Assembly (NCBI RefSeq): GCF_025989145.1
Contig: NZ_JAPDNQ010000001.1
Coordinates: 1,736,001 to 1,800,000, forward strand
DNA from: Microbacterium sp. SSM24
GTDB taxonomy: Bacteria > Actinomycetota > Actinomycetes > Actinomycetales > Microbacteriaceae
DNA length: 64,000 nt
Direction of reading: 5' to 3'
The position numbers were made by a program, and so were the translations under genes. The notes under the pieces are model-generated. The model saw only the letters and a program-made list of their open reading frames with translations. It made no database searches and was not told the origin of the DNA. This document shows, piece after piece, positions 25,684-34,709 of the stretch (the first letter of the stretch is position 1; each line of letters begins with the position of its first letter).

Positions 25684-26642
25684 TGGCTCGGGACGCCTAC
25701 CAGGTCCTCGGCGTATCCCGCGATGCCGACCAGTCGGAGATCCAGCGGGCCTATCGCAGGCTCGCCCGCAAGCTCCACCCCGACGTGAACAAGGATCCCG
25801 GCGCGGAAGACAAGTTCAAGGAGCTCTCCGAGGCATACGACGTCCTCTCCGATCCCGACCAGCGCGAACGCTACGACACGTTCGGACCCGATTTCCGGCG
25901 TGTCGCTGCAGACGTGGACCCCGGCGCCTTTCGCCGGTCGCGAGCGTATGCGGGGGCGGACGCCGGTGGCGGAAGGTCGAGCGATCGGAGCGGCGCTCCT
26001 GCGGGCGACTTCGGGTACTCCGGCTCCGGCGACGTGGATCTGGAGGACCTGCTCGGCGGCATCTTCGGTGCACGCGGACGCGGCCGGGGCGGATGGGGAC
26101 CGGTCGCCGGCTCCGACCAGGAGACAGAAGTGGAGGTGACCGTCGAAGAGGCATACAGCGGGACCCGGCGAACCCTCTCCATCAGCGACATGGGCGGCCC
26201 GCGCACGCTCGACGTCGTCATTCCCGCGGGTGTCGTTGACGGCCAGAGGATCCGGCTGCGTGGCCAGGGCGGCCGTGGATCGGGCGGCGGCGCGGCGGGC
26301 GACCTGTATCTCATCGTGCGCATCGCGCCGCATGCGCGCTACCGGGTGGATGGCCGGGATCTGCATGTGATGCTGCCCCTCGCTCCCTGGGAAGCGGTGC
26401 TCGGCTCGTCGCTGCCCGTCGAGACTCCCGGAGGCCAGGCCACCGTCAAGGTTCCCGCCGGCACCTCCAGTCACCGCCGGCTGCGGCTGAAGGGCCGCGG
26501 GCTCCCGAACAAGCGGGGCAAGCCGGGCGACCTGTTCGCGGAGGCCCAGATCAAAGTGCCCGCCTCGCCGTCGGCGGAGGAACACGAGCTCTTCGAGCAG
26601 CTGCGCAGGTCATCGACCTTCGACCCGAGGAGTTCACCATGA
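25683..26642 (+). CDS. CbpA-type J-domain co-chaperone (no zinc finger)
   Basis: A 319-residue Hsp40. The J domain (residues 1-70) contains the HPD motif at 32-34 in ARKLHPDVNKDPGAEDKF, which stimulates DnaK's ATPase. A Gly/Arg-rich linker with GDVDLEDLLGGIFGARGRG follows, then two substrate-binding beta domains (TLDVVIPAGVVDGQRIRLRG and LPLAPWEAVLGSSLPVETPG). The four CxxCxGxG zinc repeats of classical DnaJ are absent, so it is the class B/CbpA type. The next gene encodes its dedicated modulator CbpM, whose ATG overlaps this stop (ATGA). Confidence 0.94.
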   Translation: MARDAYQVLGVSRDADQSEIQRAYRRLARKLHPDVNKDPGAEDKFKELSEAYDVLSDPDQRERYDTFGPDFRRVAADVDPGAFRRSRAYAGADAGGGRSSDRSGAPAGDFGYSGSGDVDLEDLLGGIFGARGRGRGGWGPVAGSDQETEVEVTVEEAYSGTRRTLSISDMGGPRTLDVVIPAGVVDGQRIRLRGQGGRGSGGGAAGDLYLIVRIAPHARYRVDGRDLHVMLPLAPWEAVLGSSLPVETPGGQATVKVPAGTSSHRRLRLKGRGLPNKRGKPGDLFAEAQIKVPASPSAEEHELFEQLRRSSTFDPRSSP

Positions 26643-26968
26643 TCGAGACGACGACGGGGACGAGATGGCCCCCGGCGCGCCCTTACCGCCTGAGCCTGGA
26701 CACCTACGCCCGGATCACCGGCGTGCACCCCGAGCTGATTCGGCGCCTGGTCACGCTCGGGCTGCTCGACATCACCCGGGACGCCGAGGGTCGCCTCTGG
26801 TTCGACCCATCCCAGGTTCGCGAGATGGCCACGATACAGCGCCTGCACCTCCGGCTGAACCTCACGTACTCGTCGCTCGGCCTCGTGATGGACCTGCTCG
26901 ACCGCATCTCCGAGCTCGAGAGAACACAACAGCGCTCGCGCTCAGATAGGGAACTCCGATGGACCTGA
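26639..26968 (+). CDS. CbpM-like modulator of the J protein (MerR-like fold)
   Basis: A 109-residue protein with a MerR-like winged helix: [20 protein letters not shown] then [28 protein letters not shown] and the C-terminal helix [18 protein letters not shown]. In CbpM this last region binds the J domain and blocks its contact with DnaK. HspR of actinobacteria is similar in size and shape and represses dnaK operons. I favour CbpM because of the [18 protein letters not shown] segment and the partner CbpA-type protein, but repression of the operon is not excluded. It overlaps clpB by 10 nt. Confidence 0.8.
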   Translation: MIETTTGTRWPPARPYRLSLDTYARITGVHPELIRRLVTLGLLDITRDAEGRLWFDPSQVREMATIQRLHLRLNLTYSSLGLVMDLLDRISELERTQQRSRSDRELRWT

Positions 26969-29592
26969 ACAGACTCACGCAGAAATCGCAGGAAGCGCTC
27001 CACGACGCACAGACCAAGGCGCTCCGCTTCGGCCACCAAGAGGTGGACGGCGAGCACCTGCTTCTCGCGCTGCTGGACCAGAGCGAGGGGCTGGTGCAGC
27101 CGCTCCTCGCCCGATCGGGTGCGGACGTGGACCGGCTCAGGGAAGATCTCGAAGCAGAGCTCGAGAAGCGCCCGCGCGTGACAGGGTCCGGCGCGGAGCC
27201 GGGGAAGGTGTATGTCACCCAGAGGCTGAATCGCGTCCTCGATGCGGCGGATCGAGAGGCCCGCAGGCTCAAGGATGACTACGTCTCTGTGGAGCACCTG
27301 GTCGTCGCTCTCCTCGACGAGGGAGCGGGCTCGGCATCCGGACGCGTCCTTGCGCAGCACGGCGTGACCCGCGACTCGTTCCTCGAGACGCTGACCGCTG
27401 TCAGAGGGTCCCAGCGGGTCACCTCCGCCACACCCGAGGGGACCTATGAGGCCCTCGCCAAGTACGGTCGCGACCTCGTCGCCGACGCAGCCGCAGGGCG
27501 GCTCGAGCCGGTGATCGGCAGAGACTCGGAGATCCGTCGCACCGTCCAGATCCTGTCCCGCAAGAGCAAGAACAACCCGGTGCTGATCGGGGAGCCCGGC
27601 GTCGGGAAGACAGCCATCGTGGAAGGACTCGCCCAGCGGATCCACAACGGCGACGTCCCCGAGGGACTGCGCGACAAGACCGTCTTCGCCCTGGACATGG
27701 CCTCCCTGGTCGCCGGCGCGAAGTACCGCGGCGAGTTCGAGGAGCGGCTGAAGGCTGTGCTCAACGAGGTGCTGGCCGCCGAAGGCGGGATCCTGCTGTT
27801 CGTCGACGAACTGCACACCGTCGTGGGAGCCGGGGCGGCGGAAGGCGCGATGGACGCGGGGCAGATGCTTAAGCCGATGCTGGCGCGCGGCGAACTGCAC
27901 ATGATCGGGGCCACCACGCTCGACGAGTACCGCACCCACATCGAGAAGGATGCGGCCCTCGAACGGCGGTTCCAGCCGGTCGTGGTCGACGAGCCGAGCG
28001 TCGAGGACGCGCTATCGATCCTCCGGGGTCTGCGTGAGCGGTTCGAGGTCTTCCACGGCGTCAAGATCTACGACGGCGCCCTCGTGGCGGCCGTCAGCCT
28101 GAGTCACCGCTACATCTCCGAGCGATTCCTTCCCGACAAGGCCATCGACCTGGTCGACGAGGCCTGCGCGATGCTGCGCACCGAGATCGACTCGATGCCC
28201 GCAGAGCTGGACGAGCTCACCCGGCGCGTCACCCGCCTGGAGATCGAAGATGCCGCCGTCGCGCAGGAGACGGATCCGTCCAGCCAGCGTCGGCTCCAGG
28301 AGCTGCGCAAGGAACTGGCCGACCTGAAGGCGCAGGCCGACGCCATGCGTGCTCAGTGGGAAGCGGAGCGCCAGGCGCTCCGCGAGGTCCAGGCCCTGCG
28401 ACGGGAGATAGAGCAGGTGCGCTTGGAGAGCGAACGAGCTGAGCGGGAGTACGACCTGAACAGAGCGGCGAGCCTGCGGCACGGAAAACTGCCGGAACTG
28501 GAACGCCGGCTCGCGGCCGGCGAGGAACGACTCGAAGCGAAGCAGGGCGTCAGGCGCCTCCTCCGGGAGATCGTCACCGCTGAAGAGATCGCGTCGATCG
28601 TGGCCCAGTGGACCGGCATCCCGGTGAGCCGACTCCAGGAGGGCGAACGAGCAAAGATCCTCCGCCTCGACGAGGTGCTCCACGAGAGGGTAATCGGCCA
28701 GGAGGAGGCGGTGCAGCTGGTCACCGACGCCGTCGTCCGCGCGCGGTCCGGCATCAAGAACCCGACTCGTCCGATCGGCTCCTTCGTCTTCCTCGGCCCG
28801 ACCGGGGTCGGCAAGACCGAGCTCGCCAGGGCGCTCGCCGAATCCCTTTTCGACAGCGAGGACAACATCATCCGCCTCGACATGAGCGAGTACCAGGAGC
28901 GGCACACCGTGAGCCGCCTCGTAGGCGCGCCGCCCGGATACGTCGGATTCGAGGAAGGCGGTCAGCTGACCGAGGCGGTCCGGCGCAAGCACTACGCGGT
29001 GGTCCTGCTCGACGAGATCGAGAAGGCTCACGTCGACGTCTTCAACACCCTCCTCCAAGTGCTCGACGACGGCCGCCTCACCGACTCGCACGGCCGCACG
29101 GTCGATTTTCGCAACACCGTCATCATCATGACGTCCAACCTCGGGTCGGAGTATCTGCTGGAGGGAGTCACGTCGGACGGCGAGGTGGAGCCGGAGGCGC
29201 GGAACCTGGTGATGAGCTCCCTGCGATCCCATTTCCGGCCCGAGTTCCTGAACCGGATCGATGAGATCGTCCTGTTCAAGCCGCTGACGTTCGGCGAGAT
29301 CGAGCGCATCGTCGACCTCCAGCTCGACGAGCTCCGGGAGCGGCTCGCGGAGCAGCGGATCACCGTCGACGTCACCGAGCGGGCTCAGCGATTCATCGCG
29401 GAGGAGGGGTTCGACCCGGCATACGGCGCTCGTCCGCTGCGCCGCTTCATCTCCCGCGAGGTGGAGACGCGCGTGGCTCGCGCGCTCCTGCGCGGGGACC
29501 TGCCCGAGGACTCCACCATTGTGATCGACCTCACCGACGGCGAACTCACGGTCGTGCCGAGGGCTCCTGCAAGCGAGAAGGCCGCCGCATGA
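26959..29592 (+). CDS. clpB: ClpB protein disaggregase (accessory copy)
   Basis: An 877-residue hexameric AAA+ unfoldase that pulls proteins out of aggregates with DnaK. Domains in order: Clp_N repeats (1-145), AAA1 with Walker A GEPGVGKT at 211-218 and FVDELHT, the coiled-coil M domain (about 400-525) where DnaK binds, AAA2 with GPTGVGKT at 613-620 and [11 protein letters not shown], and the C-terminal small domain ([14 protein letters not shown]). Presence of the M domain marks it as ClpB rather than ClpC. The start [14 protein letters not shown] is normal and lies inside the cbpM gene, with AGGGA 8-9 nt upstream. Its stop overlaps the thioredoxin start (ATGA), tying disaggregation to redox genes. 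Confidence 0.97.
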   Translation: MDLNRLTQKSQEALHDAQTKALRFGHQEVDGEHLLLALLDQSEGLVQPLLARSGADVDRLREDLEAELEKRPRVTGSGAEPGKVYVTQRLNRVLDAADREARRLKDDYVSVEHLVVALLDEGAGSASGRVLAQHGVTRDSFLETLTAVRGSQRVTSATPEGTYEALAKYGRDLVADAAAGRLEPVIGRDSEIRRTVQILSRKSKNNPVLIGEPGVGKTAIVEGLAQRIHNGDVPEGLRDKTVFALDMASLVAGAKYRGEFEERLKAVLNEVLAAEGGILLFVDELHTVVGAGAAEGAMDAGQMLKPMLARGELHMIGATTLDEYRTHIEKDAALERRFQPVVVDEPSVEDALSILRGLRERFEVFHGVKIYDGALVAAVSLSHRYISERFLPDKAIDLVDEACAMLRTEIDSMPAELDELTRRVTRLEIEDAAVAQETDPSSQRRLQELRKELADLKAQADAMRAQWEAERQALREVQALRREIEQVRLESERAEREYDLNRAASLRHGKLPELERRLAAGEERLEAKQGVRRLLREIVTAEEIASIVAQWTGIPVSRLQEGERAKILRLDEVLHERVIGQEEAVQLVTDAVVRARSGIKNPTRPIGSFVFLGPTGVGKTELARALAESLFDSEDNIIRLDMSEYQERHTVSRLVGAPPGYVGFEEGGQLTEAVRRKHYAVVLLDEIEKAHVDVFNTLLQVLDDGRLTDSHGRTVDFRNTVIIMTSNLGSEYLLEGVTSDGEVEPEARNLVMSSLRSHFRPEFLNRIDEIVLFKPLTFGEIERIVDLQLDELRERLAEQRITVDVTERAQRFIAEEGFDPAYGARPLRRFISREVETRVARALLRGDLPEDSTIVIDLTDGELTVVPRAPASEKAAA

Positions 29593-30089
29593 GCGTCACG
29601 GTGAGCGATCCCGCCAAGGTCGTGGTCTGTTCGAACTGCGGCACGAAGAACCGCGTGCCCGCCTCCGCCGACGGAGCTCCCCGCTGCGGGAGCTGCCGGA
29701 ACCCGCTCCCTTGGATCGTCGACACGTCCGACGCGGGGTTCTCCACGGTTGCCGACGCGTCGACCGTTCCCGTGCTCGTCGACATATGGGCGCCGTGGTG
29801 CGGACCCTGTCGCATGGTCAGCCCGGTGCTGGAACAGCTGGCCGGAGAGCTCGCGGGACGGCTCAAGCTGGTCAAGGTCAATGCGGATGAGGCTCCCGAG
29901 GTGAGCCGTCGTTTCGACGTGAAGGCGATCCCGACGCTGGTCCTCATGCATCACAGCCAGGTGATCGACAGACAGATCGGCGCCGCGCCCGCGGCTGCTC
30001 TGCGCGCCTGGCTCATCTCACACCTGCCCCAGGACGAGGCAGCGTCCACCACGCCGGAGCACGCGGCACCCGGGGAGGGTCGGCAATGA
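29589..30089 (+). CDS. Zinc-ribbon thioredoxin (thioredoxin-2 type)
   Basis: A 166-residue protein disulfide reductase. An N-terminal zinc ribbon (Cys14, Cys17, Cys33, Cys36 in VVCSNCGTK and APRCGSCRN) precedes a thioredoxin domain with the classic active site [10 protein letters not shown] (Cys71 and Cys74) and the cis-Pro segment [10 protein letters not shown]. This matches E. coli TrxC, which is linked to oxidative stress and keeps activity under oxidising or heat conditions. A 25-residue Pro/Glu/Ala tail is extra. It is translated from an ATG that overlaps the clpB stop, and its stop overlaps the UBP zinc-finger gene. The likely electron donor is the reductase-like protein two genes on, which however lacks its own redox cysteines. 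Confidence 0.93.
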   Translation: MSVTVSDPAKVVVCSNCGTKNRVPASADGAPRCGSCRNPLPWIVDTSDAGFSTVADASTVPVLVDIWAPWCGPCRMVSPVLEQLAGELAGRLKLVKVNADEAPEVSRRFDVKAIPTLVLMHHSQVIDRQIGAAPAAALRAWLISHLPQDEAASTTPEHAAPGEGRQ

Positions 30090-30364
30090 CCCCGGGCGGG
30101 GATCAAGCGGCTCAAGACCCGCACCTCCTTCTGGTGCGGCCGGTGGGTCCACCCAGAGCGAGGGGCTGCGAGGAGTGCCTGCGACTGGGCACGCCGTGGG
30201 TGCATCTGCGGCAGTGCCTCACGTGCGGTCGGATCGGATGCTGCGATTCCTCCCCGATGCGCCATGCGCGCGCTCATGCCGCCACGACCGGGCACGTCAT
30301 CGTCCGCTCGATCGAGCCGGGGGAGACCTGGAGATGGTGCTATGCGGACGAGCAGTTCGTCTGA
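30086..30364 (+). CDS. UBP-type zinc finger protein
   Basis: A 92-residue protein that is almost entirely one zf-UBP domain: GCEECLRLGTPWVHLRQCLT, CGRIGCCDSSPMRHARAHAA, TTGHVIVRSIEPGETWRWCY. Cys28, Cys31, Cys44, Cys47, Cys52, Cys53, His60, His64 and His70 provide the usual zinc ligands. In eukaryotes this fold binds the free C-terminal tail of ubiquitin; bacteria with this gene generally lack ubiquitin, so the ligand here is unknown and may be a protein C-terminus. Stand-alone UBP fingers next to redox genes are known in actinobacteria and proteobacteria. It overlaps both neighbours (4 nt and 23 nt), so it is part of the same transcript. Confidence 0.88.
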   Translation: MTPGGDQAAQDPHLLLVRPVGPPRARGCEECLRLGTPWVHLRQCLTCGRIGCCDSSPMRHARAHAATTGHVIVRSIEPGETWRWCYADEQFV

Positions 30365-32006
30365 ACCCGAGTTCCGGGACCTGCCGGAGACCCCCGACAC
30401 GAACGGCGCCTATCCTCGACTCTCCGACGAGCAGATCATGCTGCTCTCCCAGTACGGGGAGCGCAAGCGCCTGCCCCGCGGTTCCGAGCTGTTCTGCGCG
30501 GGGGACCGCGACTGCGGTCTCTTCGTCGTGCTGGACGGGCAGGTTCGGGTCGTGCAGGACGACGACCAGGGGCGCGGCCCGAGGCTGATCGCGGTCCACG
30601 AGCGGGGTCGCTTCGTCGGCGACCTGTCGATGCTGACCGGGCAGGCCGTCTATGTCACCGCGGTCGCCCAGGCCGACGTCGAAGTCCTCGAGATCCCGTA
30701 TGACCGGCTCAAGGAGGCGGTCACCGGGTCTCCGGCGCTGGGGGATCTGATCCTGCGGGCGTTCATCCTGCGTCGGAGCATCCACGCCGATCTCGGGATC
30801 GGCCTCCGGATCATCGGGTCGCGCTACTCGGCCGACACTCGCCGCCTGCGGGATTTCGCCAGCCGCAATCGCGTTCCCTATCACTGGGAAGACCTCGAGG
30901 AGGATGCCGCGGCCGAGAGCACCCTCCAGGCGTTCGACATCTCACCCGACGAGACGCCGCTCGTCATCTGGAAGGGGCGCACGGTCCTGCGCAACCCCAG
31001 CAACGCAGAGGTCGCCGAGCTCTTGGGTCTTCGGGAGGACGCGGCGCCACGCGAGGCGTCCGACATCCTGGTGGTCGGCGCTGGTCCGGCCGGGCTCGCC
31101 GCGGCGGTGGCCGCGGCATCCGAAGGGCTTTCCACGGTCGTCCTCGACGCCATCGCGACGGGGGGCCAGGCAGGGACGTCGTCTCAGATAGAGAACTACC
31201 TCGGCTTCCCGGCCGGTATCTCGGGGGCCGAGCTCGCCGACCGGGCGGTGGTCCAGGCCCGCAAGTTCGGCGCCCTCTTCATGATCCCGGGCGAAGCTCG
31301 ATCCCTCGATCGCATCGACGGCCACTTCGTCGTAGCACTGACCGACGGGGCTCACGTGGAGGCGCACACCGTGGTGCTCGCGACCGGTGTCCGATTCCGC
31401 CGCCTCAGCGTCCCCGGCGTGGACCGGCTGGAAGGCCCCAGCATCTATTACGCCGCCACCGAGCACGAGGCTCGCCTGTGCAGCGGCGACCCGGTCCTCA
31501 TCGTCGGCGGTGGCAATTCCGCCGGGCAGGCGGCCATGTTCCTGGCTCGCACCGCCGCCGAGGTCAACCTCATGATCCGCCATGACGATCTGAACCGAGA
31601 CATGTCCCGCTACCTGGTGGAGCGGATCACCTCGACGCCCCAGGTGCACGTCTGGCGCAACTGCGAAGTCTCCGAGGTGCGCGGCGAGCTGCATCTCGAA
31701 GAGGTCGTCGTCCGGGACGTGAGGACCCATGAACGTCGGACGATCAGAGCCACCGCACTCTTCGTCCTGATCGGATCCGAGCCGCACACGCGTTGGCTCA
31801 CGGATGGGATCGAGCTCGACGAACGAGGCTACGTCAAGACCGGTGCCGGCCCCGGAGGTGCGATGTTCGAGACTTCGAGTCCCGGTGTCTTCGCGATCGG
31901 CGACGTGCGCAGTGGTTCCGTGAAGCGGGTGGCGTCGGCTGTGGGCGAAGGCGCCATCGCCGTGCGACTCGTCTACGAGCATCTCGTTCAAGCCGGCCGA
32001 CGGTGA
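30342..32006 (+). CDS. cNMP-binding / thioredoxin-like / FAD reductase fusion
   Basis: A 554-residue three-part protein. Residues about 25-145 form a cyclic-nucleotide-binding (CAP-like) domain (GSELFCAGDRDCGLFVVLDG, GRFVGDLSMLTG). Residues about 165-235 are thioredoxin/glutaredoxin-like without CxxC (RRLRDFASRNRVPYHWEDLE, LVIWKGRTVLRNPSNAEVAE). The rest is a thioredoxin-reductase-type flavoprotein with GAGPAGLAAAVAAASEG for FAD and GGGNSAGQAAMFLARTA for NADPH. The CxxC disulfide normally found in the NADPH domain is replaced: after IYYAATEHEARLC only one Cys remains. It may therefore pass electrons differently, as in ferredoxin-NADP reductases of this fold. The ATG at 30342 has GGAG 8 nt upstream. 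Confidence 0.88.
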   Translation: MRTSSSSEPEFRDLPETPDTNGAYPRLSDEQIMLLSQYGERKRLPRGSELFCAGDRDCGLFVVLDGQVRVVQDDDQGRGPRLIAVHERGRFVGDLSMLTGQAVYVTAVAQADVEVLEIPYDRLKEAVTGSPALGDLILRAFILRRSIHADLGIGLRIIGSRYSADTRRLRDFASRNRVPYHWEDLEEDAAAESTLQAFDISPDETPLVIWKGRTVLRNPSNAEVAELLGLREDAAPREASDILVVGAGPAGLAAAVAAASEGLSTVVLDAIATGGQAGTSSQIENYLGFPAGISGAELADRAVVQARKFGALFMIPGEARSLDRIDGHFVVALTDGAHVEAHTVVLATGVRFRRLSVPGVDRLEGPSIYYAATEHEARLCSGDPVLIVGGGNSAGQAAMFLARTAAEVNLMIRHDDLNRDMSRYLVERITSTPQVHVWRNCEVSEVRGELHLEEVVVRDVRTHERRTIRATALFVLIGSEPHTRWLTDGIELDERGYVKTGAGPGGAMFETSSPGVFAIGDVRSGSVKRVASAVGEGAIAVRLVYEHLVQAGRR

Positions 32007-32032
32007 CGGCGCCGGCGTGCGCGACGGACGGG

Positions 32033-33034
32033 TCAGGTGAGGGGGGCCGTCGCCGACCTCATCGTGTCGGACGGGAGCTCCGAGTACTCGCTGCGGTACA
32101 CGGCCGCGAACCTCCCGAGATGGGTGAAGCCCCAGCGAGCGGCCACTTCGGTCACGGTGACGGTGCCTGGCGCTGCCGACACCAGCTCCCTGCGCACCTC
32201 TTCAAGTCTGAGACGCCGCAGGTAAGCCATCGGGGTGGTGTTCAGAGACCGGCGGAAGCCCTCCTGCAGACTGCGCACACTCAGCGAGACCTCTGCCGCC
32301 AGTTCCGCGACGGTCCATGGATACGCGGGGTCGCTGCGCAAGAGCTCTATCACGTGGGAGACGGGCCGCACACCGGAATCCGGCGAGGGGCTCGCAAGAG
32401 CGGCCGAGTGATTGTGCGGCTGCGCGAAGAGGAGGCTGTGCATCAGAATCTGCTCCAGGCGCTGCGTCGCCAACGGGTGCGCGAGCAGTCCGCCCTCGTG
32501 GCGCGAACCCTGGTCGATCATGCGCAGGGCCTGCATCATCGTCTGCGCGCCCGGGGTCAGGAGATCGATCTCCCCACTGAACTCGAGGGGACGGGAGAGC
32601 TCATGGCCGAGCAGATTCTCGACTTCGAGCTGCAATCGGGCGCGCGAGATCATCAGCGAGAGCTGCGCGAAACCTTCATCGCTTTCGATCGCGACCGGCC
32701 GCCCCGGCATGAAGATGCCCGCCGTGTCCTGTGTGCCGTGGATCGGGGGGCCGAGGCCGGCTCGCATCATGGCCCGCCCGCCCGTCGGAATGTCGATGTG
32801 GAAGTTCTCGGCCTCGGCGGTCTCGATGCGCACAGCCTCACCGAAGCGCATGTAGCCGCAGGTGAGCTGTCCGACGGTGAGCGCGTTGAGATGCATCTCG
32901 AAGGTGCGGGAAGTGCGCGGCGGTGAGAAGTCCACGGGGAGGAAGACCTCGCTCAGCGCCTGCCGGGCGTGGTCGACATCGCGGCTCGACGCGACGCGGT
33001 GTCCCGCGAACATTTCGCCCGCACCGGATCGCAT
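32033..33034 (-). CDS. AraC-family transcription regulator
   Basis: A 333-residue regulator, convergent with the chaperone operon. The N-terminal half resembles the AraC_binding_2 sensor domain (VGQLTCGYMRFGEAVRIETA, DIPTGGRAMMRAG). The C-terminal AraC/XylS DNA-binding domain has both helix-turn-helix units: WTVAELAAEVSLSVRSLQEG with FRRSLNTTPMAYLRRLRLEE, and TVTEVAARWGFTHLGRFAAV. The effector is unknown. On the minus strand a -10 box TAAACT ends 6 nt before the ATG, with no ribosome site, so the mRNA is probably leaderless. A 17-bp perfect palindrome lies directly upstream, between this gene and the divergent SGNH-like gene, and is a likely binding site. Confidence 0.9.
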   Translation of the reverse strand: MRSGAGEMFAGHRVASSRDVDHARQALSEVFLPVDFSPPRTSRTFEMHLNALTVGQLTCGYMRFGEAVRIETAEAENFHIDIPTGGRAMMRAGLGPPIHGTQDTAGIFMPGRPVAIESDEGFAQLSLMISRARLQLEVENLLGHELSRPLEFSGEIDLLTPGAQTMMQALRMIDQGSRHEGGLLAHPLATQRLEQILMHSLLFAQPHNHSAALASPSPDSGVRPVSHVIELLRSDPAYPWTVAELAAEVSLSVRSLQEGFRRSLNTTPMAYLRRLRLEEVRRELVSAAPGTVTVTEVAARWGFTHLGRFAAVYRSEYSELPSDTMRSATAPLT

Positions 33035-33046
33035 TCACCGAGTTTA

Positions 33047-33086
33047 CGCGCCGTGATCGGCGGGCCGGGCCGCCGATCACGGCGCG
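33047..33086. promoter_or_regulatory. 17-bp palindrome between divergent araC-type and SGNH-like genes
   Basis: Arms 33047-33063 (CGCGCCGTGATCGGCGG) and 33070-33086 are perfect complements around GCCGGG. The repeat abuts the -10 box of the AraC-type gene (33041-33046), where a bound protein would block it. It could be the operator for that gene and for the divergent gene at 33197. Confidence 0.6.
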
Positions 33087-33196
33087 AATCGGATGATCTT
33101 CCGCGCCGCTCGGATATTGGGCCGGCTCGCCGGCGCCTACCGTTGGCCGCGCCGAGGCTCTTCCCTCGCCCGGCAACCATCCGAAAGGTGACGGCG

Positions 33197-34018
33197 ATGA
33201 GTTCCCACGAGGACACCGATCGATCACTGAGCGACCTCACCGGTGGTCGAGGCTCGAGCAGGCGACCCAAGGCTCCGAAGTCCGCGTCCGGTCTGACTCG
33301 GCTGAGGCACAATCCGCAACTGATGCTCGGACCCCTCTTCTGGTGGTGGTTCAAGGCGACGACGCACGAGGAACGCACCTGGCAGTATCCCGCCGGACCC
33401 TCCGTGGTCAAGGTCGACGGCATCGACCCGGTGCGGGTCCTCGTCGTCGGCGACGGGCCTGCGGCGGGGTGCGGTGTGCTGATCCATGAGCTGGGTCTCG
33501 CCGGGTATCTCGCCCGCCACCTGGCGGAACAGCTCGCGCGAGGTGTCGAGGTCACGGTGAGCGCAGAGCCGACAGCATCCGCTCGGTCCACCCTCATGCG
33601 AATCGGAGCAATGGACCTCGACCGCTTCGATTCCATCGTCCTCATGCTCGCCACGACGGACGCCTTCTGCCTCACCCCGCGGCGCAGCTGGCAGCACAGC
33701 ATGACCGCGCTCATTCAGGCGCTGAGGGCGGCCGATACGAGTTCCGTGTTCGTCACGAGCACCGCCAGCATGCACTTGACGAAGTCGCTCTCTCCCTTCG
33801 CCCGCCGTCTCACAGGCAGTCACGCACGAAAGCTCAACATCGAGACCAGTCTGATCTGCGCGCACTCCCGCACGCCGATGATCGCGCTCGATGACGTCAA
33901 CGATCTCACTCCCTTCACATACGAGATGTGGGGTCGCCGCATCGGGGAGCGCATCTCCCGGGTGCTGATACGCGAGGCGCCGATCGGGACGCGCCGAGGT
34001 GCTCGTGTCGACCTGTGA
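33197..34018 (+). CDS. SGNH/GDSL-like hydrolase domain protein
   Basis: A 273-residue protein. The middle part has an SGNH-hydrolase pattern: VRVLVVGDGPAAGCGVLIHE, then LAGYLARHLAEQLARGVEVT, and LDRFDSIVLMLATTDAFCLT in the place of the family's third block. The canonical GDS is replaced by GDG, so the usual serine is absent and catalysis is doubtful. A hydrophobic segment QLMLGPLFWWWFKAT (residues 41-55) may touch the membrane. The start was chosen for GAAAGGTG 6 nt upstream. It is divergent from the AraC-type regulator, which probably controls it. Its role is unknown. Confidence 0.6.
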   Translation: MSSHEDTDRSLSDLTGGRGSSRRPKAPKSASGLTRLRHNPQLMLGPLFWWWFKATTHEERTWQYPAGPSVVKVDGIDPVRVLVVGDGPAAGCGVLIHELGLAGYLARHLAEQLARGVEVTVSAEPTASARSTLMRIGAMDLDRFDSIVLMLATTDAFCLTPRRSWQHSMTALIQALRAADTSSVFVTSTASMHLTKSLSPFARRLTGSHARKLNIETSLICAHSRTPMIALDDVNDLTPFTYEMWGRRIGERISRVLIREAPIGTRRGARVDL

Positions 34019-34127
34019 CTCTGGCGAGCCCACGACTGTCCTCTGCTCGCAGGCGTTGCGCAAGGGGGTGGGGTACGCGCACGATCAGGGTCACTCTGTG
34101 GTCATCGATACACCCGAGTGAGGAAAC

Positions 34128-34709
34128 ATGTCTTACAGAGTCGGATACTTCGTCGGGAGCCTCTCCTCGACATCCATCAACCGGATCCTCGCCCGCGCGC
34201 TCATCCGCATCTCGCCGGACGATCTCGAGTTCAGTGAGATCCCGATCCGGGATCTCCCGCTGTACAGCCAGGATTACGACGCGGACTATCCGCCCGAGGC
34301 GCTCGCGCTCAAGGACTCGATCCGCGGCGCGCAGGCCGTCCTCTTCGTCACCCCGGAATACAACCGCTCGATCCCGGGAGGACTGAAGAACGCCATCGAC
34401 TGGGCGTCGCGTCCGTGGGGACAGAACTCGTTCGACCACATTCCGGCTGCCGTGATCGGAGCATCCATCGGCTCCATCGGAACCGCCGTCGCCCAGCAGA
34501 GCCTCCGCGGTGTGCTGAGCTTCTGCAACGCCCGTCAGATGACGGCGCCCGAAGCGTACATCCACTTCTCTCACGACGACTTCGCCGAGGACGGAACGGT
34601 GTCCGACCCGCGGACCGCGGAATTCCTCCGCAGCTATATGGCGGAATTCCGCGACCACATACAGCGCGTGCTGACGGTGCTGCCTCGAGATGAGCCGTCG
34701 ATCTCGTAG
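34128..34709 (+). CDS. NADPH-dependent FMN reductase family protein
   Basis: A 193-residue flavodoxin-like reductase. The FMN phosphate-binding loop is GSLSSTSINRILARAL, followed by SEIPIRDLPLYSQDYDADYP and the family signature FVTPEYNRSIPGGLKNAIDW, then IGASIGSIGTAVAQQSLRG. It resembles chromate/quinone/azo reductases (ChrR or YieF type). GAGGAAAC stands before the ATG. It lies 109 bp after the SGNH-like gene on the same strand and may belong to that small unit. It fits the redox theme of this island, though a direct link is inferred. Confidence 0.9.
   Translation: MSYRVGYFVGSLSSTSINRILARALIRISPDDLEFSEIPIRDLPLYSQDYDADYPPEALALKDSIRGAQAVLFVTPEYNRSIPGGLKNAIDWASRPWGQNSFDHIPAAVIGASIGSIGTAVAQQSLRGVLSFCNARQMTAPEAYIHFSHDDFAEDGTVSDPRTAEFLRSYMAEFRDHIQRVLTVLPRDEPSIS

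Noticed and set aside
26639..26968. HspR repressor instead of CbpM
   Set aside because: Size and fold fit both, but the C-terminal [18 protein letters not shown] pattern, the CbpA-type partner and the missing HAIR element favour CbpM; repression not fully excluded.
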